The notes beneath the pieces were generated by a model. The model was not told where the DNA came from and did not search any database. It saw only the letters and a list, made by a program, of their open reading frames with translations. 64,000 bases of DNA from Variovorax sp. PAMC28562 (GTDB taxonomy: Bacteria > Pseudomonadota > Gammaproteobacteria > Burkholderiales > Burkholderiaceae_C). The stretch covers positions 1,995,501 to 2,059,500 of the forward strand of contig NZ_CP060296.1 of NCBI RefSeq assembly GCF_014303735.1, given 5' to 3'. Numbering within the stretch: the stretch's first letter is position 1; each line of letters opens with the position of its first letter. This document shows, one piece after another, positions 1-9,067 of the stretch. A program made the position numbers and the translations under genes.

Positions 1-2
1 CT

Positions 3-38
3 TTTGATGACGCACATCGGTTTGACGACTGGCGATGA
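3..38 (+). CDS. C-terminal tail of an upstream gene (partial)
   Basis: One frame is open from base 3 and ends in a TGA that overlaps the ATG of the sensor kinase gene in an ATGA arrangement. That is the usual sign of translational coupling between operon partners. Only about eleven residues are visible (ending FDDAHRFDDWR), too few to identify. In related loci a FecR-domain or response-regulator gene often precedes a CHASE2 kinase, but this is family knowledge and cannot be tested here. Confidence 0.35.
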   Translation, partial: FDDAHRFDDWR

Positions 39-2401
39 TGTCCCTGCATAGGTATTGGGAGGCAATCCGACGCATTTCACGATGCAATGTCGTGCCGCAG
101 TTCTTGCTAGCAGTACTGTTGCCTCTCGTGATCGTTTGGAATGTCGATCCGGTTGCACCGCTTGCGGCGGATGAGATGGTGTACGACTGGGGGATGGCCG
201 CCTTTGCGCCCCCGGCCGAATCCGCCGTCGAGATCATTTCCATCGATGAGGAAAGCCTCAAAAAACTGGGGCCATGGCCTTGGCCGGAATCGGTCCACAC
301 AAGATTTCTGCAGCAACTTGCCAAGCAGGCACCCAAGGCGGTTGTGCTCAACTTCAGGCTCGGCGTTCCGGTGCAAGCTGGCGACGACGACGTCGCTCTC
401 GGAAATGCGCTGAGGCTTGCACCCGTCTTTTTGCAGGTTCGCGACGGGCAATCGGCGGCCCTTTTGGACCAGAACGCCAGCCTGCGCTTTCGAACGCGAA
501 GATTTGCGCCAATGGCTCAGGGCATCGGACACGCTAACCTTGCGTCGAAGGGGACGAGCGAGTCGGTGCGCTTCATTCGTCTTTTTTCAGGCAAGCCAGA
601 CTCGTTGCTGCCCTATCTGGGTGCGCTGGTCGGTCCGTCACCAGAAGTGCGCCAAGCGGTTGCGAACACCAAGCAGTTGCGCATTGGGGCTCACTTCAGG
701 GGCGGAACAGCGCATTCATCTACACCCTACTTTCAAGTGCTCGAAGGCAACTTTCGCCCCGACCAGTTCAACGGACGCACCGTGCTCGTGGGTCCGTCGC
801 TTGGCTCGGGGATTGGTTTGCCGATGTACGTTGCGGGTGAGATGGGGGCCGTCTTGGTGTCGTCTACCGAGGTGCACGCCAGCTTCATAGACTCGCTTCA
901 GCAAGGTACACAGGTGGCCGTGGCCACGCCGTTCGCGCTGTACGCGTGTCTCGCTCTGTCCATCTGGATTTCTTTTTTCTGGTTTGAAGCAATGTCGAAG
1001 GCAGCGCCATTGGTGGGTATCGTGGGCCTCGTTGTCGCGGTTTCAATCAGCATGGGAGCGCTGCGCTTCGTGCGCGTCTGGATACCGCCCTCGCTCTTCG
1101 GAATCGGGATCGGGGCTGCCTATGTGCTTTGGACCTGGCAACACATGAACAAGGTGCTCGGCTTTCTCAAGGCGCACATCGTCTCGTTGAGCCAGGTCCC
1201 AGCGGGAACCTTCGACTCCGGCGCGCCGCCCAAGTTAGACGGCAGCGACACGATCGATCGCTATATCGGCGCGCTCGATCACGCGATCTTCCGGCTCGTG
1301 CGTCTGCAAACGTTCACGCAACAGGGCCTGGAGCGACTCCCCATCGCCATTCTCATCTGCAGATTAGACGGGACTATTTCCCAGCTGAATGCGGCGGCCA
1401 TGGCGCTGCTTCCAGAGTCTCTGGTCGGCTCACTGGTCAACGAAAGCCTACCGTTGCTCGTCAAGCGCATGACCGTTACTGCAAACGTCCGGCATCCCGG
1501 CATGGATGGGCATTGGTCGCAGGCGCTCGGTGGTGAATACGGCACGCCGCAAGGCAAGATCTTTCAAATCGATGCGGCACGCCTGCGCGACCCGCTGAAT
1601 CAGGCGCCGGGCGCCTGGATCGTTGTGCTTCACGAACTCACGCAGCAGCGGCAGGCTGAACGGGAGCGCGCTGAGTGGCTGAACTTTCTTTGGCATGACC
1701 TGCGCAGTCCGCAGATCAATCTCCTGAGCCTGCTGGAACTGTTCGAGATGAAGCCGTCGCGCGTGGGTGTGGCAGAACTGGTGTCGGGCGTCCGGCACGA
1801 GGCTGAGCGAACCATGACGCTGGCTCAAAATTTCATCAGCAGCAGCACGTCTGAAGCACGCGACTACCGATTTTCCGTGGCGAGCCTTTCTTCTTTGTTG
1901 GTCCAAGGCATCGAGGCACTCGCATCGTCGGCGAAAGCTCGCAATGTCCGCGTGCTGCTGAGTTCGGCGAACGGCCACCCCGACCTCGTTCGCGCGGACG
2001 GCGGCATGCTGACCCGGGCCTTCGTCAACGTGCTTGAAAACGCCATCCGGCACAGTCCTTCCGGCGCCACCATCAGGGTGCGATGCATCGTAGAGACAGA
2101 CCGAGAGGCGGTCGCCACCATTCATGACGAAGGAACCGGCATGTCGGCCGCCCAGCTAGATAACTTGCTTGCCCGCCGAGCCGACCTCGGCGTCAATGTC
2201 GAACTGGAAGGGCCCTCGCCATCTGGACAGGAGTTCGAAGTGGAGCCGGCCGATCGCGAGCCGCCACGCGATCCCAACCATGGCTTCGGTTTTGCCATGG
2301 TGAGGCAGGTGGTCGCGGCGCATGGGGGCTGGATTTCGGGATGGAGTGTGCCGGGCATCGGCACGACCTTCGCTATCGGATTGCCCCTGGCGAATGCTTA
2401 G
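35..2401 (+). CDS. CHASE2-domain sensor histidine kinase
   Basis: This is a 788-residue membrane-bound sensor histidine kinase. An N-terminal membrane anchor at about residues 22-37 is followed by an extracytoplasmic CHASE2 sensor region (roughly 45-300, containing IISIDEESLKKLGPWPWP) and three further hydrophobic segments at about 303-372. A PAS-like linker (about 425-540) follows. The phospho-acceptor box reads WHDLRSPQ with the histidine at residue 554. The ATPase domain (about 660-785) has the N box VLENAIRHSPSG, the G1 box DEGTGMS and the G2 box GFGFAMV. The stretch between G1 and G2, which forms the ATP lid, is long and charged. No receiver domain is present, so the response regulator should be encoded elsewhere, probably just upstream of the window. 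The start is an ATG overlapping the stop of the upstream gene; a second ATG follows immediately. The stimulus is unknown. Confidence 0.9.
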   Translation: MMSLHRYWEAIRRISRCNVVPQFLLAVLLPLVIVWNVDPVAPLAADEMVYDWGMAAFAPPAESAVEIISIDEESLKKLGPWPWPESVHTRFLQQLAKQAPKAVVLNFRLGVPVQAGDDDVALGNALRLAPVFLQVRDGQSAALLDQNASLRFRTRRFAPMAQGIGHANLASKGTSESVRFIRLFSGKPDSLLPYLGALVGPSPEVRQAVANTKQLRIGAHFRGGTAHSSTPYFQVLEGNFRPDQFNGRTVLVGPSLGSGIGLPMYVAGEMGAVLVSSTEVHASFIDSLQQGTQVAVATPFALYACLALSIWISFFWFEAMSKAAPLVGIVGLVVAVSISMGALRFVRVWIPPSLFGIGIGAAYVLWTWQHMNKVLGFLKAHIVSLSQVPAGTFDSGAPPKLDGSDTIDRYIGALDHAIFRLVRLQTFTQQGLERLPIAILICRLDGTISQLNAAAMALLPESLVGSLVNESLPLLVKRMTVTANVRHPGMDGHWSQALGGEYGTPQGKIFQIDAARLRDPLNQAPGAWIVVLHELTQQRQAERERAEWLNFLWHDLRSPQINLLSLLELFEMKPSRVGVAELVSGVRHEAERTMTLAQNFISSSTSEARDYRFSVASLSSLLVQGIEALASSAKARNVRVLLSSANGHPDLVRADGGMLTRAFVNVLENAIRHSPSGATIRVRCIVETDREAVATIHDEGTGMSAAQLDNLLARRADLGVNVELEGPSPSGQEFEVEPADREPPRDPNHGFGFAMVRQVVAAHGGWISGWSVPGIGTTFAIGLPLANA

Positions 2402-2458
2402 TTTTCTTGGCAAGCGCAGAAGCCTTAAAGCATGCAGCGTCAACAGTCTGTGCGGTGC

Positions 2459-2492
2459 CGCACGTAAAGAGACTGAGTCGAACTTTAGTGCG
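2459..2492. promoter_or_regulatory. Inverted repeat upstream of the Crp/Fnr gene
   Basis: In the 175-base gap between the kinase and the Crp/Fnr gene, CGCAC-G-TAAAG (2459-2469) can pair with CTTTAGTGCG (2483-2492). The stem is 10 bp with one bulged G and a 13-base loop. No T run follows, so it is a weak terminator candidate. It could be an operator or leader hairpin for the downstream regulator, whose start lies 84 bases further on. No other structure stands out in the gap. Confidence 0.4.
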
Positions 2493-2576
2493 GAACCGAA
2501 CCGAACGCCCACACAGGCCAACAAATAATTGGGAGAATTATGGGACTGCTGTTGAAAATTTATTCGAGATTCCTGG

Positions 2577-3329
2577 ATGAAAGTTGCGCTACAAGAGCTG
2601 AATCACAACCTTTTGCTTTCAGCGCTCCCCGAGTCGGAGCGACAGCGGTGGTTGCCAGAACTGGAGCTCGTTGAATTGCCGCTCGGACATGTGCTGTACG
2701 AGTCGAACAGCACGATGACGCACGTCTACTTTCCAACGACGGCGATCGTGTCTCTGCTCTATGTTCTGGAGAACGGTGCTTCGGCCGAAATCGCTGTGGT
2801 GGGCAATGAGGGTGTGGTCGGCGTGTCGTTGTTCATGGGCGGTGGTTCTACCCCCAACCGCGCTGTGGTTCAAAGCGCCGGGTTTGGATTCAAGCTCAAT
2901 GCCCACGCAATGCGGGAGGAGTTCGACAGGGCCGGCCCTGTGCTGCATCTGCTGCTGCGCTACACGATGGCGTTGATCGTCCAGATGTCTCAAACGGCAG
3001 TGTGCAATCGCCATCACTCACTTGACCAGCAACTTTGCCGCTGGCTGTTGCTCAGTCTCGACCGGCTCGCGGGCAACGAGTTGTCCATGACGCAGGAACT
3101 TATCGCGAACATGCTGGGCGTTCGCCGCGAAGGCGTCAGCGAGAGCGCGCTGAAGCTGCAAAAAGACGGGCTCATCCGCTATTCGCGCGGCCGCATCACG
3201 GTGCTCGACCGCCCCGGGCTCGAGCTTCGCACGTGCGAGTGCTATGCAGTCGTCAAGGCCGAGTACGACAGGCTGCTGCCGCTCCTGAAAGACGGGTCTT
3301 TCGGTGCCGACTCGGCTGTCAAAAAATAA
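2577..3329 (+). CDS. Crp/Fnr-family transcriptional regulator
   Basis: This 250-residue protein has a cyclic-nucleotide-binding-like beta-barrel (about 20-130) followed by a Crp-type winged helix-turn-helix (about 160-225). The recognition region reads MTQELIANMLGVRREGVSES and the wing contains GLIRYSRGRITVLDR. The barrel lacks the classic RxS cAMP-binding signature, and no Fnr-type N-terminal cysteine cluster is visible, so the ligand is unknown. Homologues in Burkholderiales are usually annotated only as Crp/Fnr family. It lies downstream of the sensor kinase on the same strand but with its own 175-base upstream region. It converges with the lactonase gene, the two stops being 7 bases apart. 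Confidence 0.85.
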   Translation: MKVALQELNHNLLLSALPESERQRWLPELELVELPLGHVLYESNSTMTHVYFPTTAIVSLLYVLENGASAEIAVVGNEGVVGVSLFMGGGSTPNRAVVQSAGFGFKLNAHAMREEFDRAGPVLHLLLRYTMALIVQMSQTAVCNRHHSLDQQLCRWLLLSLDRLAGNELSMTQELIANMLGVRREGVSESALKLQKDGLIRYSRGRITVLDRPGLELRTCECYAVVKAEYDRLLPLLKDGSFGADSAVKK

Positions 3330-3336
3330 CGCTCGA

Positions 3337-4272
3337 TCAACCGAACAGATTGGCGGGCAGGCCCTCGGCGTCGATCTCGACAGCGAACAGCCCCCCCGCC
3401 AGCGGCTCGGCTTCCTGCTGCGCCGGCGTAAGCCCGGTGGCGGCGCTCGTTATAAACAAGGTGCGCATGTCAGCCCCGCCGAAAGCGCAGTCGGTGATGT
3501 GCCGCGTCGGCAACGTGACGCGGCACAGCTCGGCGCCGCTCATGGGCTCGTGGCAGCTGACGCAAGCGCCGCCCCAGTGCGCGATCCAGAGTCGGCCCGC
3601 TGCATCGGTGGTCATGCCGTCGGGCAGGCCGTCGCCTTTGGCGAAGCGCAGCCATTGGCGCTTGTTCGACACGCTGCCCGTGGCCATATCGAAGTCGTAG
3701 GCGTAGATCCGCCCGGTGACGGTGTCGTTGAAATACATCGTCGTGCCATCGGCGGACCAGGTCGGGCCGTTGGTGACGGCAAAGCCCTGGTCGTGACGTG
3801 AGCAGTCTCCGCGGCTGTCTTTTTCGTGGAGCTGATAGCGGTACAACGAACCGGTCGGTGCCTCGCAGGCCGCGTCCATCGTGCCGGCCCAGAAGCGACC
3901 TCGCGCGTCGCATTTGCCGTCGTTGAATCGATTGCCGATTAACTCCGGCTCGGGCTGATGCAAATATGTCGGGGCGGTATCCGGTAGCGCCGGATCGAAC
4001 AGCGCAAAGCCCCGGCGCAGCGTGATCAAGAGACCCGGCGCATCGGATCGCTCGGCCAATGCGGAGATCTCTTCATCGAACGTCCAGGTGCTTTGCGCCG
4101 CGTCGGCGGGTCGCCAGCGGTGCAACCGAAAGCCGAGGATGTCGACCCAATACAGCGCCTGTTCACGCGGCGACCACACCGCTCCCTCACCCAGCGTCGC
4201 CGCGGCGGGCCAGATGCATTCAGGCTCGCCGAGCAGCGTCGGTGCCACACGGGATAAAAGTGCATTGCTCAT
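3337..4272 (-). CDS. SMP-30/gluconolactonase-family sugar lactonase
   Basis: This 311-residue six-bladed beta-propeller enzyme of the SMP-30/LRE family hydrolyses sugar-acid lactones in the cytoplasm. The divalent-metal site is recognisable: Glu in LGEGAVW near the N terminus, Asn in NRFNDGKCDARGRFWAGTMD, Asn in NGPTWSADG and Asp in DGLPDGMTTD. The start was placed at the ATG at 4272, preceded by a GGAG box, rather than at an upstream in-frame codon that adds 18 atypical residues. It lies 63 bases downstream of the LysR gene on the same strand, and opposite a semialdehyde-type dehydrogenase and two sugar importers. That context suggests an arabino-, xylono- or galactonolactone substrate. The exact substrate is not determined by sequence. 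Confidence 0.88.
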   Translation of the reverse strand: MSNALLSRVAPTLLGEPECIWPAAATLGEGAVWSPREQALYWVDILGFRLHRWRPADAAQSTWTFDEEISALAERSDAPGLLITLRRGFALFDPALPDTAPTYLHQPEPELIGNRFNDGKCDARGRFWAGTMDAACEAPTGSLYRYQLHEKDSRGDCSRHDQGFAVTNGPTWSADGTTMYFNDTVTGRIYAYDFDMATGSVSNKRQWLRFAKGDGLPDGMTTDAAGRLWIAHWGGACVSCHEPMSGAELCRVTLPTRHITDCAFGGADMRTLFITSAATGLTPAQQEAEPLAGGLFAVEIDAEGLPANLFG

Positions 4273-4335
4273 AGTCGTTGTCTCCGTTTGCTTGACGCGG
4301 CAAATCCTAACAAGGCAAATTCGCACCTACGCAAG

Positions 4336-5295
4336 TCACTCCGGATCGAGCCGCTTTCCGTAGACCGTCAGGCTCGCTGCCTTCAGCGCGTTCATCATGA
4401 TCTTCGCAGCCGGCGACAGCAGCCGGTCGGTGCGGGTGATGATGCCGAAGGCGTCCATGTGGCAAGGCATTGCCAGTGGCAGCACGGCGACGATGCCGTG
4501 CGATGCGTAGTAGCGCGCCACGTCGGTGGCCAGCACCGCGATCATGTCGCTCTGCTGCAGCATGCGCGTGATGAACAGCAGCGCTGCGCTCTCGATCACG
4601 TTGATCGGCGGGGGCAAGCCTTCTTCCTGGTACATCAGTTCGAAGCGGTGGCGCAGCACGCTGCCTGCGGGCGGCACGATCCACCCGGCGGACACCACGT
4701 CGCGCAGCGTGAGTCCGGCCATGCCGAGCAGCGGATGGCCGGAGCGCACGATGGCGCACACAGGCTCTTCTGTAAGCGCCTCGTAGCGCAGCTTCGATTT
4801 GTCGTGCTCCGCAAAAAGACGCGCGACCAGGATGTCGAGCTTGCCGTGCTCCAGTCGGTCGAGCAGCACCGGGCTGGTTTCGATCTCGAGCGCGATGCGC
4901 AGATTGGGCTGGTCGCGCTTGACCATTTCTACAGCGGGCGGCAACAGCACCAGGCCGGGCGCTGTAATCGCACCGACGTTCACTTGCCCGAAGCGACCCG
5001 CTTTGAGTGCCATCACCTCGTCATGCGCCTGGTTCAGGCTGGCAAGCGCGACTCGCGCATGGCGGATCATGGTTTCCCCGTACCAGGTCGGCCGCATGCC
5101 GCGTGGCAGCCGATCGAACAGCGAAACCTCCAGCACTTCCTCCAGATCTTTCAGCAACTTGGACGCTGCCGGCTGCGTCATGTTGAGCACCTGCGCTGCG
5201 CGATGGATGTTTCCCTCCTCGGCCAGGGCGACAAGCAACAGAAGCTGCCGCGTCTTGAGTCGCGCACGGATGAACCAGTGCGTGTAATTGGTCAT
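4336..5295 (-). CDS. gbpR: LysR-family regulator, GbpR/GguR-like
   Basis: This 319-residue LysR-type transcription factor has an N-terminal winged HTH (about 10-70, with GNIHRAAQVLNMTQPAASKL) and a two-lobed effector domain. Its N terminus (TNYTHWFIRARLKTRQL) and its position beside chvE-gguAB match the GbpR/GguR group, known to control galactose and arabinose uptake and oxidation genes in Agrobacterium, Azospirillum and relatives. The ATG at 5295 was chosen. An upstream codon would add 48 residues covering the intergenic operator region and is unlikely. It is transcribed with the lactonase downstream and divergently from the aldehyde dehydrogenase. The symbol is an inference from context and family resemblance. 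Confidence 0.8.
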   Translation of the reverse strand: MTNYTHWFIRARLKTRQLLLLVALAEEGNIHRAAQVLNMTQPAASKLLKDLEEVLEVSLFDRLPRGMRPTWYGETMIRHARVALASLNQAHDEVMALKAGRFGQVNVGAITAPGLVLLPPAVEMVKRDQPNLRIALEIETSPVLLDRLEHGKLDILVARLFAEHDKSKLRYEALTEEPVCAIVRSGHPLLGMAGLTLRDVVSAGWIVPPAGSVLRHRFELMYQEEGLPPPINVIESAALLFITRMLQQSDMIAVLATDVARYYASHGIVAVLPLAMPCHMDAFGIITRTDRLLSPAAKIMMNALKAASLTVYGKRLDPE

Positions 5296-5360
5296 GTTTC
5301 TTTGTTGTTGTTTGCGTTGATAGGGGTTTACCTGAATGCGGTTTCCGGTATCGATTGCAC

Positions 5361-5375
5361 CCAATTTTTGATTGG
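5361..5375. promoter_or_regulatory. Candidate LysR operator in the divergent intergenic region
   Basis: The 115 bases between the LysR gene and the dehydrogenase contain the perfect inverted repeat CCAAT-TTTTG-ATTGG, 36 bases upstream of the dehydrogenase start. A further partial copy (TATTGG) follows. A 15-bp interrupted dyad is the usual form of a LysR recognition site, so this is the best candidate for autoregulation and sugar-responsive control of both arms. Binding is inferred. Confidence 0.5.
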
Positions 5376-5410
5376 AAAGATATTGGTGAGATTCCCATAC
5401 TCGCCCCACC

Positions 5411-6871
5411 TTGAAGCGCACAGATCTTTCGCACGTCACTCATACCGCACGGCAGTACATCAACGGCCGTTGGCAGACCGGCGTGACCACCGGGTCGAGC
5501 GAGAACCCGTCCGACACCAGTGAAGTAGTCGCCGAATACGCCCGCGCCGACCGCAGCCAGACCGAGGCGGCCATCCGTGCCGCTGCCGATGCGTTTCCGC
5601 ACTGGCGCCGCACCACGCCGCAGCGCCGTGCCGACGTGCTCGACCAGATCGGCAGCGAGATCCTGGCGCGCAAAGACCAGCTCGGCCTTTTGCTGGCGCG
5701 CGAAGAAGGCAAGACGCTGCCCGAAGCCATTGCGGAGGCCGCACGCGCCGGCCACATCTTCAAGTTCTTCGCCGGCGAGGCATTGCGTGTCGGCGGCGAA
5801 TCGATGGACTCGGTGCGGCCCGATGTGCTGGTCGACGTCACCCGCGAACCGGTGGGTGTCGTCGGCCTGATCGCGCCCTGGAACTTTCCTTTGGCGATAC
5901 CCGCATGGAAGATCGCTCCGGCGCTGGCTTACGGCAACACGGTGGTCTTCAAGCCTTCCGAACTGGTACCGGCCTGCGGCTGGGCACTGGCTGAAATCAT
6001 CGCGCGGGCCACATTGCCGGCCGGCACCTTCAATCTGGTGATGGGCAGCGGGCGGGAGGTCGGGCAGACGATCGTCGAAAGCCCGCTGGTCGATGCGCTG
6101 AGCTTCACCGGCTCGGTGGCCACGGGTGAGCGCGTCTTGCAGGCGGCTTCGGCACGACGCGCCAAGGTGCAACTGGAAATGGGCGGCAAGAACCCGCTGG
6201 TGGTGCTGGCCGACGCCGATCTCGATCGCGCGGTCGACTGTGCCGTGCAGGGCGCGTACTTCTCGGCTGGGCAACGTTGCACTGCGTCGAGCCGATTGAT
6301 CGTCGAGGCATCTGTGCACGACGCCTTCGTGGTGCGGCTGCGTCATCGGCTGGCCGCCTTGCACATCGGCCATGCGTTGGAGCGCGGTGTCGACATCGGC
6401 CCGGTGGTCAATGGCGAACAGCTCGCTCAAAACCTCGAATGGATGACCATCGCGCGCGACGAAGGCGCCGAGCATGTTTATGGCGGTGAGGCGCTGCAGC
6501 GCGCAACGACAGGCCACTTCATGAGCCCGGCGTTGTTCCTCGCCAAACCACAACACCGCGTGGCTCGCGAAGAAATCTTCGGCCCCATTGCCTGCGTGCT
6601 GCAGGCCGACGACTACGAGCATGCGCTGCACCTTGCCAACGACACGCCCTTCGGCTTATGTGCCGGCATCTGCACGACGTCCCTCAAGTACGCGATGCAT
6701 TTCAGGCGGCATGCCGAGGTCGGCATGACGATGGTCAACCTGCCGACGGCGGGGATCGACTTTCATGTTCCTTTCGGCGGACGTAAGGGTTCTAGCTATG
6801 GACCCCGCGAGCAGGGCCGCTACGCTGCCGAGTTCTACACGTCGATCAAGACGGGCTACATGATGGCGTGA
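5411..6871 (+). CDS. NAD(P)-dependent aldehyde dehydrogenase, probable 2-ketoglutarate-semialdehyde dehydrogenase
   Basis: This 486-residue class I/II aldehyde dehydrogenase oxidises an aldehyde to a carboxylate in the cytoplasm. Family marks are PWNFPLAIPAWKIAPAL, EMGGKNPLVV, the catalytic cysteine in GQRCTASSR, EEIFGPI and a C-terminal FGGRKGSS. In this neighbourhood (lactonase, GguR-like regulator, ChvE importer) the likely reaction is 2-oxoglutarate semialdehyde to 2-oxoglutarate, the last step of the oxidative arabinose or galactarate routes. The dehydratases of those routes are not in this window. The start is a TTG, since no ATG occurs before the conserved QYINGRW segment, and no strong ribosome-binding site is visible. 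It is followed by ytfQ after 109 bases, probably in one transcription unit. Confidence 0.85.
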   Translation: MKRTDLSHVTHTARQYINGRWQTGVTTGSSENPSDTSEVVAEYARADRSQTEAAIRAAADAFPHWRRTTPQRRADVLDQIGSEILARKDQLGLLLAREEGKTLPEAIAEAARAGHIFKFFAGEALRVGGESMDSVRPDVLVDVTREPVGVVGLIAPWNFPLAIPAWKIAPALAYGNTVVFKPSELVPACGWALAEIIARATLPAGTFNLVMGSGREVGQTIVESPLVDALSFTGSVATGERVLQAASARRAKVQLEMGGKNPLVVLADADLDRAVDCAVQGAYFSAGQRCTASSRLIVEASVHDAFVVRLRHRLAALHIGHALERGVDIGPVVNGEQLAQNLEWMTIARDEGAEHVYGGEALQRATTGHFMSPALFLAKPQHRVAREEIFGPIACVLQADDYEHALHLANDTPFGLCAGICTTSLKYAMHFRRHAEVGMTMVNLPTAGIDFHVPFGGRKGSSYGPREQGRYAAEFYTSIKTGYMMA

Positions 6872-6980
6872 GTAAGAAAGACTACAAAGCAGCCCGCAAC
6901 CGACCACGAGAACCGGCAAGGGCCGCGTTCACAAGAGTTTTCGCAGAGCGTTTTTTCACCAAAATCACAGGAGACAAACC

Positions 6981-7946
6981 ATGGCAATCAATCGTCGCAC
7001 TCTCACCACCGCACTCGGTGCCGCATCGCTCATCGGCATGCTGCCGGTCACCGCGCTGGCGCAGAAGAAACTCGTGCTCGGCTTCGCCCAGGTCGGCGCC
7101 GAAAGCGAGTGGCGCACCGCCAACACGGAGTCGATCAAGTCATCGGCCAAGGAAGCGGGCATCGACCTGAAGTTCTCCGACGCCCAGCAAAAGCAAGAGA
7201 ACCAGATCAAGGCCATTCGCTCGTACATCGCTCAGAAGGTCGACGTCATTGCCTTTTCTCCAGTGGTCGAAACCGGTTGGGACACCGTGCTGATGGAAGC
7301 CAAGGCTGCCAAGATTCCGGTGGTGCTGACCGACCGCTCGGTCAACTCGAAGGACGACTCGCTGTACGTCACCTTCATGGGCTCCGACTTCGTCGAAGAA
7401 GGACGCAAGGCCGGACGCTGGTTGACCGAAAAAATGAAGGACCAGAAGGGCGACGTGAACATCGTCGAGCTGCAGGGCACTGTGGGTTCGGCCCCGGCCA
7501 TCGACCGCAAGAAGGGCTTCGAGGAAATCATCAAGGCGGATCCCAAGTTCAAGATCATTCGCTCGCAGACAGGCGATTTCACGCGCGCCAAGGGCAAGGA
7601 AGTCATGGAGGCATTCCTCAAGGCCGACGGCAAGAAGATCAACGTGCTGTACGCGCACAACGACGACATGGCGATCGGCGCGATCCAGGCGATCGAAGAA
7701 GCTGGCATGAAGCCGGCCACGGACATCGTGATCATCTCGATTGACGCAGTGAAGGGCGCCTTCGAAGCCATGATGGCCGGCAAGCTGAATGTGTCGGTCG
7801 AGTGCAGTCCGCTGCTGGGCCCGCAGCTCATGAGCGCCGTCAAAGACATCAAGTCCGGCAAGACGCTGCCCAAGCGCATCGTGACGGTCGAGAGCATCTT
7901 CCCGATGGAAGTTGCGGCCGCCGAATTCCCGAAACGCAAGTACTGA
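6981..7946 (+). CDS. ytfQ: Galactofuranose-type sugar-binding protein YtfQ
   Basis: This 321-residue periplasmic type I binding protein has a signal peptide cleaved after about residue 27 (TALA|Q). The body ([19 protein letters not shown], then [13 protein letters not shown]) is characteristic of YtfQ, the receptor of the YtfQ-YtfR-YtfT-YjfF importer for galactofuranose and related furanoses. A clear GGAG box precedes the ATG. Its partner ATPase and permeases lie almost 4 kb downstream, after an intact chvE-gguA-gguB set, so the two importers share one locus. Expression probably responds to the LysR regulator. Confidence 0.9.
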   Translation: MAINRRTLTTALGAASLIGMLPVTALAQKKLVLGFAQVGAESEWRTANTESIKSSAKEAGIDLKFSDAQQKQENQIKAIRSYIAQKVDVIAFSPVVETGWDTVLMEAKAAKIPVVLTDRSVNSKDDSLYVTFMGSDFVEEGRKAGRWLTEKMKDQKGDVNIVELQGTVGSAPAIDRKKGFEEIIKADPKFKIIRSQTGDFTRAKGKEVMEAFLKADGKKINVLYAHNDDMAIGAIQAIEEAGMKPATDIVIISIDAVKGAFEAMMAGKLNVSVECSPLLGPQLMSAVKDIKSGKTLPKRIVTVESIFPMEVAAAEFPKRKY

Positions 7947-7959
7947 AAGCCAGCACAAC

Positions 7960-9030
7960 ATGAAACGCATCTTCCTTAAAACACTGCTCGCTTCGGCCGT
8001 TGTCGCCACGATCGGCATCGCGCCGCTGGCCTATGCGCAGGACAAAGGTCCCATCGCCATCTCGATGCCGACCAAGTCGTCGGCACGCTGGATCGCCGAT
8101 GGCGCCAACATGGTCAAGTACTTCAAGGAGAAGGGCTACAAGACCGATCTGCAATACGCCGACGACGACATCCCCAACCAGCTCGCGCAGATCGAGAACA
8201 TGGTGACCAAGGGCGCGAAGGTGCTGGTGATCGCGGCCATCGACGGCACCACGCTGTCCGACGTGCTGCAAAAGGCGGCCGACAAGGGCGTGAAGATCAT
8301 CGCGTACGACCGGCTGATCAAGGGTTCCAAGAACGTCGACTACTACGCCACCTTCGACAACTTCCAGGTCGGCGTGCTGCAGGCGCAATCGATCGAGAAG
8401 TCGCTCGACCTGAAGGGCGGCAAAGGGCCCTTCAATGTCGAGTTGTTCGGCGGTTCGCCCGACGACAACAACGCCTTCTTTTTCTACAACGGCGCGATGT
8501 CGGTGCTGAAGCCCTACATGGACAGCGGCAAGCTGGTCGTGCGGAGCAAGCAGATGGGCATGGACAAGGTCGGAACGCTGCGTTGGGACGGCGCGGTGGC
8601 GCAAGCGCGCATGGACAACCTGCTGTCGGCCTACTACACAAAGGACCGTGTCGATGCGGTGCTGTCGCCATACGACGGTTTGTCGATCGGCATCCTGTCG
8701 TCGCTGAAGGGCGTCGGCTACGGTTCACCCAAGCAGCCGATGCCGATCGTCACGGGGCAAGACGCAGAGGTGCCGTCGGTCAAGTCGATGATTCGCAAGG
8801 AGCAGACATCGACCGTGTTCAAGGACACGCGCGAACTTGCCAAGGTGACTGTCGCCATGGCCGACGCCATGCTCTCGGGCAAGACGCCGGAAGTGAACGA
8901 CACCAAGACCTACAACAACGGCGTGAAGGTCGTGCCTTCGTATTTGCTGAAGCCGGTGAGCGTCGATATTTCCAACTGGAAACCGGTGTTGATCGACAGC
9001 GGCTACTACACCGAGAGCCAGGTCAAGTGA
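7960..9030 (+). CDS. chvE: Multiple-sugar-binding periplasmic protein ChvE
   Basis: This 356-residue periplasmic binding protein has a signal peptide ending AYA|QD at residue 26. The sequence [18 protein letters not shown] with YDRLI and [11 protein letters not shown] is typical of ChvE, which binds galactose, glucose, arabinose, xylose and fucose. In Agrobacterium ChvE also presents sugars to the VirA sensor; no VirA is seen here. The start is the ATG at 7960, 13 bases after the ytfQ stop; an upstream in-frame start would overlap ytfQ and spoil the signal peptide. It is followed by a small hairpin and then gguA. Confidence 0.92.
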   Translation: MKRIFLKTLLASAVVATIGIAPLAYAQDKGPIAISMPTKSSARWIADGANMVKYFKEKGYKTDLQYADDDIPNQLAQIENMVTKGAKVLVIAAIDGTTLSDVLQKAADKGVKIIAYDRLIKGSKNVDYYATFDNFQVGVLQAQSIEKSLDLKGGKGPFNVELFGGSPDDNNAFFFYNGAMSVLKPYMDSGKLVVRSKQMGMDKVGTLRWDGAVAQARMDNLLSAYYTKDRVDAVLSPYDGLSIGILSSLKGVGYGSPKQPMPIVTGQDAEVPSVKSMIRKEQTSTVFKDTRELAKVTVAMADAMLSGKTPEVNDTKTYNNGVKVVPSYLLKPVSVDISNWKPVLIDSGYYTESQVK

Positions 9031-9046
9031 GCGTGCGAGCAAGAAC

Positions 9047-9060
9047 GCGCCCTGGGGCGC
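9047..9060 (+). promoter_or_regulatory. Intercistronic hairpin between chvE and gguA
   Basis: GCGCCC-TG-GGGCGC is a perfect 6-bp GC stem located 16 bases after the chvE stop and 7 bases before the TTG start of gguA. It has no T run, so it is not a full terminator. Such a stem at this position could protect the 3' end of the abundant binding-protein mRNA or dampen translation of the ATPase. This role is inferred. Confidence 0.45.
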
Positions 9061-9067
9061 AACGGGT

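Noticed and set aside
5021-6631. 536-residue minus-strand frame opposite the aldehyde dehydrogenase
   Set aside because: It runs into the LysR gene in another frame and has no domain match by eye.
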